7,988 bases of DNA. It comes from Phycisphaerales bacterium. GTDB lineage: Bacteria; Planctomycetota; Phycisphaerae; Tepidisphaerales; Tepidisphaeraceae. Made by a program: the position numbers and the translations under genes. Below are positions 6,496-7,988 of this stretch, one piece after another. The DNA lies in contig JAQGHP010000583.1 in NCBI GenBank assembly GCA_028288775.1, positions 1 through 7,988 of the forward strand. The letters run 5' to 3'. A model generated the notes under the pieces. The model was not told the DNA's origin. It did no database searches and saw nothing but the letters and a program-made list of their open reading frames with translations. Within the stretch, counting starts at the first letter, position 1, and each line of letters opens with the position of its first letter.

Positions 6496-6550
6496 ATGCA
6501 CTTCGGAGCCGGACCGTGTCGGCTCGGTCGGCGCGACGCTCTGGATTGCT

Positions 6551-6591
6551 CCCTCTCCCCCGTACTCGGGGGAGAGGGCAGGGGTGAGGGG
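6551..6591 (-). repeat. CCCTCTCC-type hairpin repeat, copy A
   Basis: An 11-bp perfect stem, CCCTCTCCCCC (6551-6561) with GGGGGAGAGGG (6568-6578), encloses a six-base loop and is followed by CAGGGGTGAGGGG. The reverse complement matches copy B at 6642 in the tail-plus-hairpin arrangement CCCCTCACCC..CCCTCTCCCCCGAGTAC. This is a short interspersed repeat of a kind found in many copies in some GC-rich genomes; as RNA it would be a strong hairpin. Confidence 0.85.
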
Positions 6592-6641
6592 CCGAGGGTG
6601 AGGTCGCGTCGCTTGCAATGAAAGCACAATTCGACGTTCCG

Positions 6642-6683
6642 CCCCTCACCCTATCCCTCTCCCCCGAGTACGAGGGAGAGGGG
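6642..6683 (+). repeat. CCCTCTCC-type hairpin repeat, copy B
   Basis: CCCCTCACCCTAT is followed by a hairpin whose arms CCCTCTCCC (6655-6663) and GGGAGAGGG (6674-6682) pair perfectly. It lies in the opposite orientation to copy A, 50 bp away, so the two form one larger inverted repeat (6551-6683). It lies 3' of the diguanylate cyclase gene and may act as a transcription barrier. Confidence 0.85.
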
Positions 6684-6795
6684 ACCGGAGCGGACCTTCG
6701 GCCCGACCGGGGCGGCACGTCCCGGCTCTGAACGGTCGTGAAATACGTGAGATTGCCGGACGCCTGGGAGGTGTTCGGCCCCGCGCCGTTGGAGA

Positions 6796-7812
6796 CTACC
6801 GCCCCGCTACCGCCGGGTCGGAGATCACCACCCGATTGCGGCCCGCGGCCTTCGCCCGATACAGTGCCGCATCCGCGGCGGCGATCAGCTGCTCGGTGCC
6901 CGAGGGCGCGTCCGTGCGGTTCGAGCCGATGCCCACCGACATGCTCATCCCCTCGTTGCGCCGCAGTAAGATACAGGACGCCTGGCGGACCTCTTCGCGG
7001 ATGCGTTGCGCCACCCGCGCCGATTCCTCGGCGCTCGCCCGCGGGAGCAGCAGCACGAACTCGTCGCCGCCGTAACGCGCCGCCACGTCCATCTTGCGCA
7101 TGTTCGCCGCGATCACCTTGCCCGCGATCACCAGCAGCTGGTCCCCCACCTGGTGGCCGAAACCGTCATTGAGCTGTTTGTAGCCGTCGAGGTCGATCAT
7201 CACGCATGACAGATCCGCGTCGTAGCGCTGCGCCTCGGCGAAGATCTGATCGAGCACCTTCCCGAAATGTCGGCGGTTATAGAGCCCCGTCAACGGGTCG
7301 GTGGCGGCGACTTCCTCGATGCGTTTCAGCGACTTCTCGAGCTGCAAATTCTTCTCCCGCACTTCGCTCAGGGCGCGCTCGACCTCGAGGCGAAGGTGCT
7401 CGTTTTCCCGGCGCATCTTCGCAACCATCAAATTCTTCTCCACCACCAGCGGGATCGTGAACAGGTAGTCGCCGAACTTCACCACGTAATCGGTGGCCCC
7501 AAGTCGAATCGCCTCGGTCGCGATGCGGCCGACGTTTTCCCCCGTCACCATGATCACCGGAGTGCCGCAAAGCGCCTTGATGTCCTCGAGCAGCTGGATG
7601 CCGTTGGCATCCGGGAGATTGTAGTCCGATAAAATAAGGTCGAATGCCGCGAGGTCCTGCTGGAGCGCGGCCCGGCGGCTGTCCACCGCGACGACGGTGC
7701 CGGCGCCGAAGCGCTCTTCCAGGGTCTCGCGGATGAGCTCGCGCTGGTCCTGGTCATCTTCGATGATGAGGAGTTTGAGCTGTTCCAATTCCCACCGGTC
7801 CTTCTCTTGCAC
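6796..7812 (-). CDS. Response regulator with GGDEF domain: diguanylate cyclase
   Basis: This encodes 338 residues, soluble and cytosolic. A CheY-like receiver spans residues 12-128, with acidic pocket E18-D19-D20, phospho-acceptor D63 (in LILSDYNLPDANG), T90 and K112. A coiled-coil-like linker follows (about 133-168). The GGDEF domain (about 170-335) has DPLTGLYNRR, the active-site loop YGGDEF (247-252) and an intact RxxD inhibitory site, RKMD (239-242), exactly five residues before GGDEF. It should make c-di-GMP from two GTP when phosphorylated and be inhibited by its product. This is the domain order of PleD/WspR-type enzymes, with one receiver. The first start after an in-frame stop is GTG 7812. 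TTG 7788, preceded by AAGGA, would give a start closer to the receiver. It lies 93 bp after a gene that seems to encode another response regulator, probably in the same operon. Confidence 0.93.
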   Translation of the reverse strand: MQEKDRWELEQLKLLIIEDDQDQRELIRETLEERFGAGTVVAVDSRRAALQQDLAAFDLILSDYNLPDANGIQLLEDIKALCGTPVIMVTGENVGRIATEAIRLGATDYVVKFGDYLFTIPLVVEKNLMVAKMRRENEHLRLEVERALSEVREKNLQLEKSLKRIEEVAATDPLTGLYNRRHFGKVLDQIFAEAQRYDADLSCVMIDLDGYKQLNDGFGHQVGDQLLVIAGKVIAANMRKMDVAARYGGDEFVLLLPRASAEESARVAQRIREEVRQASCILLRRNEGMSMSVGIGSNRTDAPSGTEQLIAAADAALYRAKAAGRNRVVISDPAVAGR

Positions 7813-7905
7813 GTCGCGTTCAACGCTGCGGCGTCTGGCTTCTACGACCTACGATTCAATCGCTCTCGAGGCAAACCGAAAATCGCGAACCCCGCTTGCT
7901 GCCCA

Positions 7906-7988
7906 TCAATCCGCCCCGCGCGGCCGGCGGTGTACCTTAAGCCAATAATCAACGCTCTGCTGCACCGCCCGCAGATACTGCTCCGCGG
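7906..7988 (-). CDS. C-terminal end of a possible Rcp1-type response regulator (cut by window edge)
   Basis: A minus-strand frame open at the window edge ends at TGA (7908-7906) after 26 codons, reading AEQYLRAVQQSVDYWLKVHR then RPRGAD. The amphipathic helix ending in YWLxVxxxP resembles the last helix of Rcp1-family single-domain response regulators, which usually end in a similar YWL...P pattern (from memory). Its place directly before a receiver-GGDEF gene on the same strand fits a two-component cluster, perhaps with a phytochrome-like or hybrid kinase further upstream. The fragment is too short for certainty. Confidence 0.45.
   Translation of the reverse strand, partial: AEQYLRAVQQSVDYWLKVHRRPRGAD

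Larger units (their letters stand above)
6309..6795. other. 487-bp non-coding region with palindromes and inverted hairpin repeats
   Basis: No convincing coding frame was found on either strand. Short frames here run through repeats and have no family-like sequence. The region holds the two palindromes at 6457-6495 and the two hairpin repeats at 6551-6591 and 6642-6683. The rest (6309-6456 and 6684-6795) shows nothing I can name. It separates the diguanylate cyclase gene from the membrane-protein gene and so probably splits them into two transcription units. Confidence 0.6.

Noticed and set aside
6309..6629. Upstream extension of the membrane-protein gene to 6629
   Set aside because: It would translate through hairpin repeat copy A and the palindromes and gives Pro/Arg-rich sequence without family resemblance.

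Overview
The window is GC-rich and contains two kinds of short intergenic repeat: a CCCTCTCCCCCGAGTACGGGGGAGAGGG-type hairpin, and AT-rich TTGCAAATTGCAAAATGCAAA-type and CCCTTGAA-type tandem repeats. Such repeats, together with the gene content, suggest a free-living Planctomycetota-like (or related) bacterium. This is an inference from style and not a taxonomic marker. The genome is double-stranded bacterial, with no rRNA, tRNA, CRISPR array or transposase gene in view.

Left part (1-2871). Two membrane transporters of the APC/KUP fold are transcribed divergently from a ~660-bp regulatory region. The leftward one is cut by the window edge (only its first 76 codons are present). It is preceded by a long leader with a good sigma70-type promoter (TTGACA-16-TAGGAT), a cyclic-di-AMP (ydaO/yuaA-type) riboswitch, a GC-rich hairpin followed by a T-rich stretch, and an array of octamer repeats. 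The rightward one (895-2871) resembles the K+ importer KimA: an APC membrane domain carrying the D-x6-Y and DYxxT residues of the KUP/KimA potassium site, plus a C-terminal universal-stress-protein-like domain. The same D-x6-Y spacing is present in the truncated leftward protein. The locus therefore looks like a c-di-AMP-linked potassium-uptake locus.

Middle part (2982-4628, minus strand). This gene fuses a DUF2156 domain (the MprF-type phosphatidylglycerol lysyltransferase C-terminal domain) to a RimI-like GNAT acetyltransferase. A 14-bp tandem repeat of intergenic type sits in frame inside the DUF2156 coding region. The gene converges on the KimA-like gene, and a repeat-derived hairpin lies between their stops.

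Right part (4752-7988, minus strand). An uncharacterised multi-pass membrane protein of GT-C-like architecture is followed, going upstream, by a ~490-bp non-coding region holding two palindromes and a head-to-head pair of hairpin repeats. Beyond it are a response-regulator/GGDEF diguanylate cyclase with phospho-acceptor Asp, active GGDEF motif and RxxD inhibitory site, and the last 26 codons of another gene whose C-terminus resembles an Rcp1-type single-domain response regulator. The last two genes probably form a phosphorelay-to-c-di-GMP operon. The window thus contains a c-di-AMP sensor RNA and a c-di-GMP synthase, in separate transcription units.
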